A stretch of 64,000 bases of DNA from Aster yellows witches'-broom phytoplasma AYWB (lineage in GTDB: Bacteria > Bacillota_I > Bacilli_A > Acholeplasmatales > Acholeplasmataceae), in contig NC_007716.1 of the NCBI RefSeq assembly GCF_000012225.1, positions 62,001 through 126,000 of the forward strand, given 5' to 3'. Every line of letters begins with the position of its first letter. The stretch's first letter is position 1. The notes below the pieces were generated by a model, which ran no database searches, was not told the DNA's origin, and saw only the letters and a list, made by a program, of their open reading frames with translations. Position numbers and translations under genes: made by a program. Below, piece after piece: positions 22,554 through 30,480 of this stretch.

Positions 22554-22668
22554 TACATTATATAATTTAGATGTATTATATTGGTTTATTAAAAAACTTT
22601 TCAATTTCGTTTTTTGCCCAATAACACAGTTTGATTGTTAAATTAATATAATCTATTATAGATATTAT

Positions 22669-22700
22669 AAAAGCAAACTTTAATTAAAGTTTGCTTTTAT
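22669..22700 (+). terminator. Hairpin terminator after the tRNA pair
   Basis: AAAAGCAAACTTTAATTAAAGTTTGCTTTT is a perfect palindromic stem-loop followed by TATTTATTTT. Confidence 0.75.
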
Positions 22701-22827
22701 TTATTTTAAGTATAAAAAAAATAATTAAAAAAACAATATACAAAGATATTTTATTATATTTATGTATATATAGGTAAGTTATGTAATTTTAAATAACAGT
22801 AATAAAATGATATGAAATATTTATAAC

Positions 22828-23183
22828 CATACTATTTTAAATGGTTTTAATGTTGCTCAGTTTGACATGAAAGACGGTAGTTATTTATGGAATAATATTA
22901 TGTGTTTGAAAAACAACAACACAAAAGCCAAGGTGATAACAAATTAATACTTAAATACAAAGGTCCTAAACATTTCTTACAAGAAGACAAAGACTACTAC
23001 CTTGGACGTGCTCGTTTGGTTAATACAGACTTTAAAGATTCAACTAACTTCCACCTCCACTTCAACCCTGTCCGCAAAACTTTATCTCTTTACCAAGAAA
23101 AACACAATAACGATAAAACCAAAGAAGCTGAAATGAAAAGAACAATCCTAGTTGGGAATAAAAAAAGGAGTTTTAATGAATAA
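22828..23183 (+). pseudogene. Truncated, frameshifted PMU-type hypothetical gene
   Basis: A reading frame without start (HTILNGFNVAQFDMKDGSYLWNNI) passes near 22900 into the next frame (VFEKQQHKSQGDNKLILKYK ... LVGNKKRSFNE, ending 23183). Codon use is richer in C than in the neighbours, like other PMU genes here. It looks like the 3' part of one gene with a frameshift; function unknown. Confidence 0.5.
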
Positions 23184-23663
23184 TGTTAAAATTAAAAAAA
23201 CAATTTAACATAATTTTTCTTTGTTTAATAATTTTTTATAGTATTATTATTTATTTTTAATAATAATATAATTATGGCGATGGGAAATAAAAATAGTAAT
23301 AATAATGAAGTTTCCAATGATGAAGAATATGCCTTATATGTACAAGCAGAATTTGCAATACAAAACGAATTAACAAACTTCAAATTCAATAATGAAAAAA
23401 AATCAGAACTTTTGTATAAACAAAATTGTATTACAAAAGCAATTAAAAAATATAATGAAAGAAAAAATAATCATCAATTATCAATACCTCATGATAATCA
23501 ATCAGAAATTTCTCAAAATAATTTGCATTCTTTAACAGAAAATGATGATAATTTATCTGGCGTTCTTCAATATATTGATTTAAAAAAAACAATTCTAATA
23601 TATATTCGATTGATAAACCAGAAAGTTCTAAAAAGAACGATTTTAAAAATAAAGGAGTGGTAA
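23183..23663 (+). pseudogene. Frameshifted SVM-signal protein (candidate effector relic)
   Basis: ATG 23183 begins a phytoplasma SVM-type signal sequence (MLKLKKQFNIIFLCLIIF) that stops at 23260 after 25 residues. The following frame resumes with NNNIIMAMGNKNSNNNE, equivalent to the NNNxVMAM cleavage region of the intact sister gene at 23667, and continues to 23663 (the ATG at 23274 gives 129 aa, hydrophilic and N/K-rich). A deletion in the signal region explains this. If translation starts at 23274 the product would lack a signal peptide. Confidence 0.65.
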
Positions 23664-23666
23664 TTA

Positions 23667-24227
23667 ATGATTAAATTAAAAAATCAATTTCAAATAATAA
23701 GTATTTTTTTATTTACTTTTATAGGATTATTATTTATTATTAATAATAATAGAGTTATGGCGATGAATAATAATTCATCATCGAATATAAACAATGAAAT
23801 CATCAATAATATAGAAGAATTTCAAAACTTAATGTTATTACAAAGAAATTCAGCACAACAAATTATTAATGCTCTTTCTAATCGTGTTTCAGAACCAGAA
23901 ATATTAAATCTTTTAAATAGACATAATCAAATACATCAACAAATAGTAAATTATCAACACAGATTGTTAAATATTCAACAACAAATGATAAGCAATTTAG
24001 ATTTAAATGTGTCCAGAATTCAACTCGAAAGAGAAGGTTTATCATTAGAAAATTCAATGATGATAGCTATTAACAACACTCCGTTGTATGCTTCTGAATC
24101 ACAAATAAATGTATTAAGAAACATTCAAATAAATATTGATCGAAAAAAAGCGCAAATTCAAAACATAATTCAACAAATAATACAACAGCAAAGAAATAAT
24201 AATCCGAACAATAGAAGAAGACGTTAA
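23667..24227 (+). CDS. Secreted candidate effector with SVM signal sequence
   Basis: A 186-aa protein. Residues 1-32 are the typical phytoplasma SVM signal (MIKLKNQFQIISIFLFTF... ending RVMA), which routes proteins through Sec into host cytoplasm. The predicted mature part of about 154 aa is rich in N, Q and I, predicted to be largely helical with heptad-like spacing (HRLLNIQQQMISNLDLNVSR), and ends in the basic cluster NNRRRR, which could serve as a nuclear localisation signal. It is preceded by AAAGGAG. The mature part resembles no named effector that I recognise; size and helicity differ from SAP11 and SAP05 as I know them. It lies beside a broken sister gene, which suggests tandem duplication. 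Confidence 0.75.
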   Translation: MIKLKNQFQIISIFLFTFIGLLFIINNNRVMAMNNNSSSNINNEIINNIEEFQNLMLLQRNSAQQIINALSNRVSEPEILNLLNRHNQIHQQIVNYQHRLLNIQQQMISNLDLNVSRIQLEREGLSLENSMMIAINNTPLYASESQINVLRNIQINIDRKKAQIQNIIQQIIQQQRNNNPNNRRRR

Positions 24228-24287
24228 ATAATCAAACATAAATTATTAAAATTTCAAACCCCCTCCCCCAGGGTCTTTTTCTTTTAC

Positions 24288-24810
24288 CCAACAGAAATAG
24301 GTAGTATCACTGGAAATGATAAATTCAGAAATTTAGAACAATTAGTTCATGATAAAATATTCGGCACAACTTTCACAAGCAATAAATACACTGAACATGG
24401 CAATAAAACTGAACCACTAGCACGCAGTTTCTTTGAAAAAACAACTAAATTAAACTTCCCTGATACAATCTTTACGGATGATGAAGTCCAAATGTTTTCT
24501 GCATCACTTGATGGATATAATTCTAAAACCAACACCCTATTTGGAATGGTTTCTTTTCCCATCAAGAAGTTCCTATTAACTATTGGGCCCAAGTCCAATG
24601 CAACTCTATTGTAGTTAAGCTAATTTTGCTTACTTTTTAGTTTATTTCAATAACACAAATTATCATGTAGTTCGCATTTACCAATACAATAGTTTCATTA
24701 ATAAAATGATTGCGGATTGTAAAAAATATTTATAATTGCTACACAAAGCAAAACAAGAATTATCACAAACAACTTATTTAAAAAAATTAAGCAAATTAAA
24801 ATACAACTAA
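24288..24810 (+). pseudogene. YqaJ-like phage recombination nuclease, broken
   Basis: The frame from about 24288 reads PTEIGSITGNDKF, then YTEHGNKTEPLARSFFEKTT, then FSASLDGYN. This is the arrangement of the YqaJ/lambda exonuclease family: ASEIAAxxG, then W/H-G-x-K-x-EP-x-AR, then SxDG with the metal-binding Asp. The start is missing, a stop falls at 24612, and the downstream sequence (YHVVRIYQYNSFINKMIADCKKYL) has further stops. The living protein would act in single-strand annealing recombination of the mobile unit. Confidence 0.7.
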
Positions 24811-24837
24811 GACCTTTAAATTTGAGGTCTTTTTTTA
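24809..24837 (+). terminator. Hairpin terminator
   Basis: AAGACCT...AGGTCTT with a seven-T tail directly after the YqaJ relic. Confidence 0.75.
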
Positions 24838-24865
24838 TATCCAATTTTCTCGAAAGGAAAAAAAT

Positions 24866-25036
24866 ATGAAATTATTAATAAAAATATTATCTTGGTTTTT
24901 TAAATCTTTGTCATTTTGTATTCTTTTTTGTATTTTGTCATCGCATATTTCTTCTTTATTTTTACACTTATTTTGTACATTTTATTTTTCTCATTATATA
25001 TATAAAATAATTTATTTATTTTTTACAGTTGTTTGA
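24866..25036 (+). CDS. Small hydrophobic membrane protein of the PMU
   Basis: A 56-aa frame starting at ATG 24866 with AAAGGAAA upstream. It is almost entirely hydrophobic (LSWFFKSLSFCILFCILSS, then LFLHLFCTFYFSHYIYKI), consistent with one or two membrane helices. It is flanked by two terminators, so it is its own transcription unit. Function unknown. Confidence 0.5.
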   Translation: MKLLIKILSWFFKSLSFCILFCILSSHISSLFLHLFCTFYFSHYIYKIIYLFFTVV

Positions 25037-25097
25037 TTAATGTTGATTTTTAGTATATTAACAATTTAAAAAAATTAAAAAAAATAAATCTTAATTA

Positions 25098-25124
25098 AGG
25101 CTCTCATCACGAGAGTCTTTTTTT
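25098..25124 (+). terminator. Hairpin terminator, PMU type
   Basis: AGGCTCTC-ATCAC-GAGAGTCT followed by T7, after the small membrane protein gene and before tmk. Confidence 0.8.
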
Positions 25125-25153
25125 ATACCCAAATTTTTAAAAAGGAGCATAAA

Positions 25154-25786
25154 ATGAAATTAATTATCTTCGAAGGACTTGACGGTAGCGGAAAAACAAG
25201 TCTAATAAAAAGCGTTCAACAAGAATTACAAAAACAAGGTAATGAAGTGGTGGCTATTCGCGGATTAGGAAGTTCTACAATCGGAAATTCTATACGTGAA
25301 ACGTTTTTAACCCACAATACTTTACATAATTTAACTAGATATTTTTTAAGTTTTGCCAACATGATTCAAAACCAAGAAGAAAGTATCAAACCCCACTTAC
25401 AAACTAATAAAATAATTTTAGTTAAACGTTGGTTAGGTTCTAATTTTGCCTATCGTGTATATCCTTCAAAAATTGACAAAAATTATCACATTTTTAACAA
25501 TTTGAGTAAAAAATTCATCAAACCTAATATCACTATTTATCTAAAAATTCATCCTCAATTAGGTTTGGAACGCAAAATAAATCAAAAGAATCATCAATTA
25601 GATGTGATTGAAACTAGTTCCTTAACTTATTTTCAACAAGTAGAAAAGGGATATTTTGAATTTTTGAAAAACCAAAACTTAGGAACTAAAATTATCTTAA
25701 ACAATATGAATGATAAAGATGCTAAATTTAATCAACAATACATTATCAAAAAAATAGGAGAAATAAAGAGTGGCAATAATAATTAA
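25154..25786 (+). CDS. tmk: Thymidylate kinase, PMU type
   Basis: dTMP kinase family, 210 aa; phosphorylates dTMP to dTDP for DNA synthesis. The P-loop GLDGSGKT is at residues 8-15, followed by the lid and substrate helices. The family DR(Y/F/H)xxS motif that contacts substrate reads VKRWLGSNFAYR here, so the Asp is replaced by Lys. PMU-borne tmk copies are known in phytoplasmas and differ from the housekeeping copy. AAAAGGAG precedes the start. It is one of the few unbroken genes of this unit; whether the kinase is active is uncertain. Confidence 0.85.
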   Translation: MKLIIFEGLDGSGKTSLIKSVQQELQKQGNEVVAIRGLGSSTIGNSIRETFLTHNTLHNLTRYFLSFANMIQNQEESIKPHLQTNKIILVKRWLGSNFAYRVYPSKIDKNYHIFNNLSKKFIKPNITIYLKIHPQLGLERKINQKNHQLDVIETSSLTYFQQVEKGYFEFLKNQNLGTKIILNNMNDKDAKFNQQYIIKKIGEIKSGNNN

Positions 25787-25913
25787 GAAAAAATGTCAAA
25801 ACGGCAATTTATATATCCATTATAACAACGGAAAAATCCAAACTATTAAAAAAGATGGAACTATTCAACGGCGTACCAAAAAAATTAAATTTAAAACCCT
25901 AAAAAGACTCTAA
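25770..25913 (+). CDS. Small basic protein overlapping tmk
   Basis: GTG at 25770 with AGGAG nine bases upstream opens 47 codons: MAIIIKKKCQNGNLYIHYNN... ending FKTLKRL. It is strongly basic (mostly K and R) and could bind nucleic acid. It overlaps the tmk end by 17 nt and ends at a terminator, so it is probably the last gene of a tmk operon. Not recognised. Confidence 0.5.
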   Translation: MAIIIKKKCQNGNLYIHYNNGKIQTIKKDGTIQRRTKKIKFKTLKRL

Positions 25914-25930
25914 TTAAGAGTCTTTTTTTT
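25905..25930 (+). terminator. Hairpin terminator after the tmk unit
   Basis: AGACTCT-AATTA-AGAGTCT followed by T8. Confidence 0.8.
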
Positions 25931-25952
25931 ATTTAGAAAGGATTTTGCTTAC

Positions 25953-26564
25953 ATGAACCAATTAACTAATTTACATTTTAAAAATATCAATATTTTGAAT
26001 CAACAATCTTTGTGTGTTGACATCACGAAACAAATAATCCAACCATCTTTATTCAACAAACCATTTAACGAATATATGATAAAAACCCACAAACTCCTAA
26101 ACGAATATCTTAATAATAAACAACATAACTCTCAAAGCCAAAAAGTAATCCGTGGTAAAATCAATGAATACCTCATTTTATTATATTTTCAAAACAAAGG
26201 AATCATCAATTTATACCCACAGGCTTATTTATTCTTCATCCCAGACATTAAATTTGATTTAGTTTTATTCACAGAAACTAAAGGAATAATGGCGTTTAAT
26301 TTCAAAACCTTTCTCCGAGACCGCTATAAACAAGCCATGGTAGAAGGATAACAATTAAAAAAATTAACCACACGTTTTTAGTTTTATTTATTAACTAATA
26401 ACGAAACAGAAACTCAAAGACTAAACAATAAAATCAATCAAGGAAAAGTACAAGGCATTAAACAAGTAATTAACTTATTTTCCAATTCAGCCAATAATTT
26501 CTTACAAAACTTAATTACCGCCAAATTCATCCCTTTTTCTAATATCAATATAATTAAAAAATAA
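25953..26564 (+). pseudogene. PMU hypothetical gene with two in-frame stops
   Basis: From ATG 25953 (AGAAAGGA upstream) 132 codons run to TAA at 26349. The same frame then continues as QLKKLTTRF, a TAG, and FYLLTNNETETQRLNNKINQ... to a final TAA at 26562-26564. Restored, it would be about 203 aa. The middle (KVIRGKINEYLILLYFQNKG) suggests a nuclease-like fold but I cannot name it. C-rich codon use matches the other PMU genes. Confidence 0.6.
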
Positions 26565-26584
26565 AAAAAGGAGTTAATATTAAA

Positions 26585-28057
26585 ATGTTAACCAACGAAC
26601 AAAAAGCGTTAAAACAATTAATAAATTATATCGAACAAGGCCAATGGGAAAAGTTAAACCTTTACTGCCAAATAATCAACCCCAAAAATCTACTTAACCC
26701 CAAAAATACAAAAATATTTACAGCTTTAAAATATTTATTTTTAGAAAAACAAACATCTCATCCATAGGGCAAACTCACTACAAAACCCATCATTATCAAA
26801 GAGTTATTAACATATTTACAAACTCATTTCCCTCAAGATAACTTTACTTTAGATTCTTTAAATTATTTAAATGATGATTTTAATAACCAAAATAACACTC
26901 ATTTTTTTAGACAATCTAAAACATACCTATACCCAAGAAAAACTATTTCAATAATTAATAAAAATCATTAGTCCCGCATACGAAAACCAAGACCCTTACC
27001 ACAAAAATTTATATTACCAAGAAATATTTGATAAATTAAGAAATTTTATCTCTTCAATTCCTCACAAAAATGATAAAATACACTTTACTTTAAACCAAAT
27101 GGCCTCTTTACAACCTGAATTTTTTGATACCAATCAACAATCAAAACAAAAAATCCAAGACGAATATTATCGCTTATCAGAAACTTTTAAAGTACTCAAC
27201 CAATCCACAAAAGGATTTAAAAAAGGCCAAATCATCACTATTGAGGGGTATACTGGATTAGGTAAAACAACTTTTGTCTACAATTTTCTTTTAGATATAG
27301 CAAAAACCAAACACAAAGAAATATCTTATTATCCTCATATTTTAGTATTTTCTTATTAAATGACCTTAGAAGAAAATTTAAATCGTTTATTAGCCCCACC
27401 AAACTCAAATTCCTCTAGATGTTATTTTAGATAAAAATTTGGAAGACTTAAGCATCACACCTCTCAAATACACAGAAAGGATGAAAATAGCAAAACAATT
27501 TTTTGCCAACATAAATTTATCATTTAGTTATGATAAAAGCAAAAATATTGATTATGTAATTGATTTAGTTTATTGTTTTTATTAATTGACCATCTTCAAA
27601 TAACCAAAACCACAAACCACTTAGAAAATGACCGTCTAGCAATTGACGAAATCATGACTAAATTAAAAAAATTAGCCATTGAATTAAACATTGTTATTAT
27701 CATTTTATATCAATTTTCAAAAGATACATACAGCAATTATCAAGGTAAATCACCAGAAATAACAGCTTTAAAAGGAAGTGGCGTAATTGAAACTAACTCA
27801 GATATCGTCTTAATGATGTCTGAATTCAAACCCAAACTATCCAAAGACAAAGAAAAACCCATAAATATATAATTCAACTTTAGAAGAACTATATTCATAC
27901 TATAATGACAATGAAAATCAAAAAATAATCCGAAGTATGTATCAAAAAAAATAGAAGTGGTAACAAAAAAACTTTAATTTATCACTTTGAAATGACCACT
28001 CAAACCTTCCAAGAAATCGGTTATGTTTTATCTTATAAAATAGAAACTTATTATTAA
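26585..28057 (+). pseudogene. Replicative DNA helicase DnaB (PMU copy), broken
   Basis: DnaB-type helicase in pieces: the N-terminal domain (MLTNEQKALKQLINYIEQGQ), a stop at 26767, a frameshift near 26900, then QIITIEGYTGLGKTTFVYNF (Walker A, about 27230-27290), a stop at 27357, and FLLIDHLQITKTTNHLENDR with ITALKGSGVIETNSDIVLM (RecA-like core, 27570-27840), followed by more frameshifts. At least five disruptions make it non-functional. Its place before dnaG is usual for PMUs. Confidence 0.85.
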
Positions 28058-28082
28058 TCAAAAAAACTAGGAGTTAAAATAA

Positions 28083-28340
28083 ATGAATTTTCAAGAAAAA
28101 ATAAAAAATATTCAAATCAACTTCCCTATGTCAGTTTTATTAAAAAAATTAAATATAATACCACCAAAATTCAATCCCAAATATCGTTTTCCTTGGTCCC
28201 ATTCATGGACAAAACCCAAACTTGTTGTCATTTAAATTCAGATAATAAAATTCATTGTTGGAAATGTTGTAAAGATTACGATATTATTTTATGTTTATAT
28301 AGAAATAAGAAGAATTAAAACCTTCAATAACGCTCTTGAA
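28083..28340 (+). pseudogene. DNA primase DnaG (PMU copy), 5' part, broken
   Basis: ATG 28083 (AGGAG upstream) starts MNFQEKIKNIQINFPMSVLL. After a frameshift the CHC2 zinc finger of primase is readable (CCHLNSDNKIHCWKCCKDYD), then a second shift leads to KTFNNALE at 28340, where the 6.8-kb element begins. The 3' part resumes at 35164 in a frame that joins LE to EKINNFMKTQ across the CTTGAA duplicate. Confidence 0.8.
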
Positions 28341-28342
28341 TA

Positions 28343-28355
28343 TTGTAGGCGATTA
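28343..28355 (+). repeat. Left terminal inverted repeat of the 6.8-kb element
   Basis: TTGTAGGCGATTA, exact inverse complement of 35145-35157. It lies two bases inside the inferred left boundary. Confidence 0.65.
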
Positions 28356-28365
28356 AAGAACCATT

Positions 28366-28395
28366 AAAAAAAAATACCAACTTTTAAGTTGGTTT
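28366..28395 (-). terminator. Hairpin at the left end of the element
   Basis: ACCAACTT-TT-AAGTTGGT (28376-28393) with nine A on the left side, that is a T-run on the minus strand. It would block leftward transcription out of the element. Confidence 0.6.
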
Positions 28396-28459
28396 CCTTA
28401 TTGTTTCTAAATACTAAAAAATATTTTTCTTATTAAATAATAAAAAAAGGAGAATTAAA

Positions 28460-28624
28460 ATGGCGAGAAATTACAGGCGTTCTTATTTCAGTAAAAAATC
28501 TTTTAGAAGAAATAAATTAACTTTAGGCAGTTTTTTTACATATTGGATTTTACCTACATTAGGCATTGTTATTCCTTTGATTGTTTATTTTGCTTCAAAA
28601 GGTTATTTATCAATAGCTAAATAA
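28460..28624 (+). CDS. 54-aa basic single-span membrane protein
   Basis: ATG 28460 follows AAAGGAG. The N-terminal 22 residues are very basic (MARNYRRSYFSKKSFRRNKL), then comes one hydrophobic span (FFTYWILPTLGIVIPLIVYF) and a short tail ASKGYLSIAK. A basic end, one helix and a tiny size are seen in minor or major coat proteins of filamentous phages, but also in holin-like and toxin-like peptides. It is the first gene of the element and is followed after 19 nt by the 37-aa gene. No homolog is recognised. Confidence 0.6.
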   Translation: MARNYRRSYFSKKSFRRNKLTLGSFFTYWILPTLGIVIPLIVYFASKGYLSIAK

Positions 28625-28643
28625 TAAAAAGGAGGATAAAAAA

Positions 28644-28757
28644 ATGACTTTAAGACAAATATTAATTTTAATTGCTCTTGGTTGTATTTTTATATTTGCA
28701 GCTTATAAACTTGGTTTTATTGTTCCTGATGCAACTAAAATTACATGGATTAAATAA
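28644..28757 (+). CDS. 37-aa hydrophobic protein
   Basis: ATG 28644 after AAAGGAGG, the strongest ribosome site of the element. One membrane helix (ILILIALGCIFIFAAYKLGF) is followed by VPDATKITWIK. A perfect terminator hairpin directly follows, so the two small genes form a short, probably strongly expressed unit. This layout recalls the coat-protein gene of filamentous phages; that is analogy only. Confidence 0.6.
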   Translation: MTLRQILILIALGCIFIFAAYKLGFIVPDATKITWIK

Positions 28758-28786
28758 TGAGTGTTTTTTTAAAAAACACTCATTAA
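28756..28786 (+). terminator. Perfect hairpin terminator after the two small genes
   Basis: AATGAGTGTTTTTTT followed at once by AAAAAAACACTCATT-type sequence: a full inverted repeat of about 14 bp beginning at the stop of the 37-aa gene. Confidence 0.7.
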
Positions 28787-28833
28787 GGGATAATATATTA
28801 ATAAATTAAGTTAAAATTAAGGATTTTTTTAAA

Positions 28834-29145
28834 ATGGATAAACAACAAAAAAAAGAATTTTACGAACATTGTCAATGTTGCGGAAGTGATTTGGGAATGA
28901 ATATAAATGATATTGATTTGAATTTATTTGGTGTAATAATGGCTTTAATGATTTTAATTAGTTTTGGATTTTTTTTATTATTTGGTTTTTTTAGTTTATT
29001 TTCTTTTTTTCAAATTAATCATGAAATTTTTACAACTCTCATTTATATTTTTGTTATTGGTATTCTTTCATTTTGTTTAATAGCTCATTTTATGCCTAAA
29101 TTGCTTTTTGAAAAATTAGATTATGAAAAGTTTGAAAAAGAATAA
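28834..29145 (+). CDS. Zinc-ribbon-like two-span membrane protein
   Basis: A 103-aa protein. The N-terminus has HCQCCGSD, a half zinc-finger-like CxCC cluster with a preceding His. Two long hydrophobic helices follow (about 34-60 and 64-88), then a charged tail (KLDYEKFEKE). Several element-encoded proteins join a small cysteine cluster to membrane helices; function unknown. It begins a second transcription unit after the terminator at 28756. Confidence 0.65.
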   Translation: MDKQQKKEFYEHCQCCGSDLGMNINDIDLNLFGVIMALMILISFGFFLLFGFFSLFSFFQINHEIFTTLIYIFVIGILSFCLIAHFMPKLLFEKLDYEKFEKE

Positions 29146-29156
29146 AGGAAAATTAG

Positions 29157-29319
29157 ATGAAAAAATATAATCTATTTGATAATTTTATTTGTTTATTGAT
29201 TGGTTCAATTATGGGTATATTTTTATATATTAATTTTTTTACCAAAAAATAATAAAGAATTAGAAACAATTCAAAAAGATAATAAAATAGTTGAAATAAT
29301 AAAGAAATTAAAAAAGTAA
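29157..29319 (+). pseudogene. Small membrane protein gene with a frameshift in a T7 run
   Basis: ATG 29157 (AAAGGAAAA upstream) gives MKKYNLFDNFICLLIGSIMG... and stops at 29252 after 31 codons. A one-base shift within TTTTTTT (29234-29240) would join it to LPKNNKELETIQKDNKIVE...KKLKK, ending 29319, as one protein of about 54 aa with a membrane helix and a charged helical tail. It may be broken, or switched on and off by slippage. Confidence 0.45.
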
Positions 29320-29343
29320 TAATTTTATAGAAAGGAATAATTG

Positions 29344-29811
29344 ATGGATATACAACAAACAATTATTAATATTGTTGAATCTAAAGTATTTATTTCTTTT
29401 ACTTCTTTTATTTTTGGTATTTTTATTTATTGGTTTTATTTATATATCAAAGAATTAAAAAGTAAATATGATTTTAGTGATGAATTACGAGATATAGTAA
29501 ACCATTATCTTAAAAAAGGTAAAATTAGTATTAGTGAATATGGCGCCTTAATTAGATTAATGGCACATATGGGGAATTACTTAGGTATATATAGAAAACA
29601 TGTTGAAACAATGATTAAAGAATTTGGAGAACATGGAGGCCTTAATTTTTCTGAGGGTATTTTTGATGAAAAAGATAATAATCAAGAAAATAAAGAAAAT
29701 AATAATATAGATGAAATTTTAAAAGAGAATTTAAAATTAAAAAAACAATTAAATAATATAAAAAATCCTTTAATTGCGGAATCTATTGATGATACTGGAA
29801 ATGATTTTTAG
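29344..29811 (+). CDS. Membrane-anchored hypothetical protein
   Basis: A 155-aa protein from ATG 29344 (GAAAGGAAT upstream; the TTG three bases earlier is not needed). One membrane helix near the start (VFISFTSFIFGIFIYWFYLY) is followed by a cytosolic part with a helical domain (ELRDIVNHYLKKGKISISEYG...RLMAHMGNYLGIYRKHVE) and an acidic, N/E/K-rich tail. I recognise no family. The end overlaps the next gene by 11 nt, suggesting coupling. Confidence 0.65.
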   Translation: MDIQQTIINIVESKVFISFTSFIFGIFIYWFYLYIKELKSKYDFSDELRDIVNHYLKKGKISISEYGALIRLMAHMGNYLGIYRKHVETMIKEFGEHGGLNFSEGIFDEKDNNQENKENNNIDEILKENLKLKKQLNNIKNPLIAESIDDTGNDF

Positions 29812-30448
29812 TTTTAATTTTTTAAAATATTTAATTTCTTTTGATTTTAAAGATTTTTTTTATTTATTATATTTTTTATTTTATAATATTTTCCTTACTA
29901 AATCATCTTTTTTATTTGGTTTTAATGTTGGTTGGAATATTAATTTTATTAATATTTATAATATTATAAAAACTATATTTATTTTTATATGGGAACATTT
30001 AACAACTTTAATTTATCCTTTAAAATTATTTAGTTCATTGTTTGATTTTTTAATGAAAATATTAAAAATTTTTATTGATGTTTTTGGTAGTATTATAGGT
30101 TATATTAAAAGTTCTATAACAAGTCTTACCGGTCAAAAATTAATGGACCCCAGTGAAAGTACGTGGGAAAAATTAAAAGAAATAGCAAAGATGATTTTTA
30201 CCGTTACTGTTGGTGGCTCTGTTATTTATTTTTTTAAAGAAGTTAATAGTTTTCTTTTAAACTCTTTCATTAAAATAGGTGATTTGTTGTTTAAAATTGT
30301 TTTAAGAATATTAGACATTATTTCAATTGTTTTAAAATTCTTTTTATTTTTGTTTAAAAAGGTTATAATAATATTGAGTTTCGTTTTATCATTTTTTATT
30401 AATTTCCTATATTTATGGGTATTTGAAAATGCTAAAAAAATGCTTTAA
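29801..30448 (+). CDS. Multi-span membrane protein of the element
   Basis: About 215 aa from ATG 29801 (in-frame upstream codons exist but lie inside the previous gene). It has five or more hydrophobic segments, a short polar loop in the middle (SSITSLTGQKLMDPSESTWE) and a very hydrophobic C-terminal third (LRILDIISIVLKFFLFLFKK). Such a protein could form a pore or secretion channel; virion export proteins of filamentous phages and conjugation membrane proteins look similar by composition, but no motif is diagnostic. Confidence 0.65.
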   Translation: MIFSFNFLKYLISFDFKDFFYLLYFLFYNIFLTKSSFLFGFNVGWNINFINIYNIIKTIFIFIWEHLTTLIYPLKLFSSLFDFLMKILKIFIDVFGSIIGYIKSSITSLTGQKLMDPSESTWEKLKEIAKMIFTVTVGGSVIYFFKEVNSFLLNSFIKIGDLLFKIVLRILDIISIVLKFFLFLFKKVIIILSFVLSFFINFLYLWVFENAKKML

Positions 30449-30480
30449 TTATTTTTTGATAATAGAAAAGAGGTTTAAAA

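Noticed and set aside
26349-26400. Stop-codon recoding in the gene at 25953
   Set aside because: Two different stops (TAA, TAG) 10 codons apart in a block full of pseudogenes; ordinary decay explains it better than read-through.
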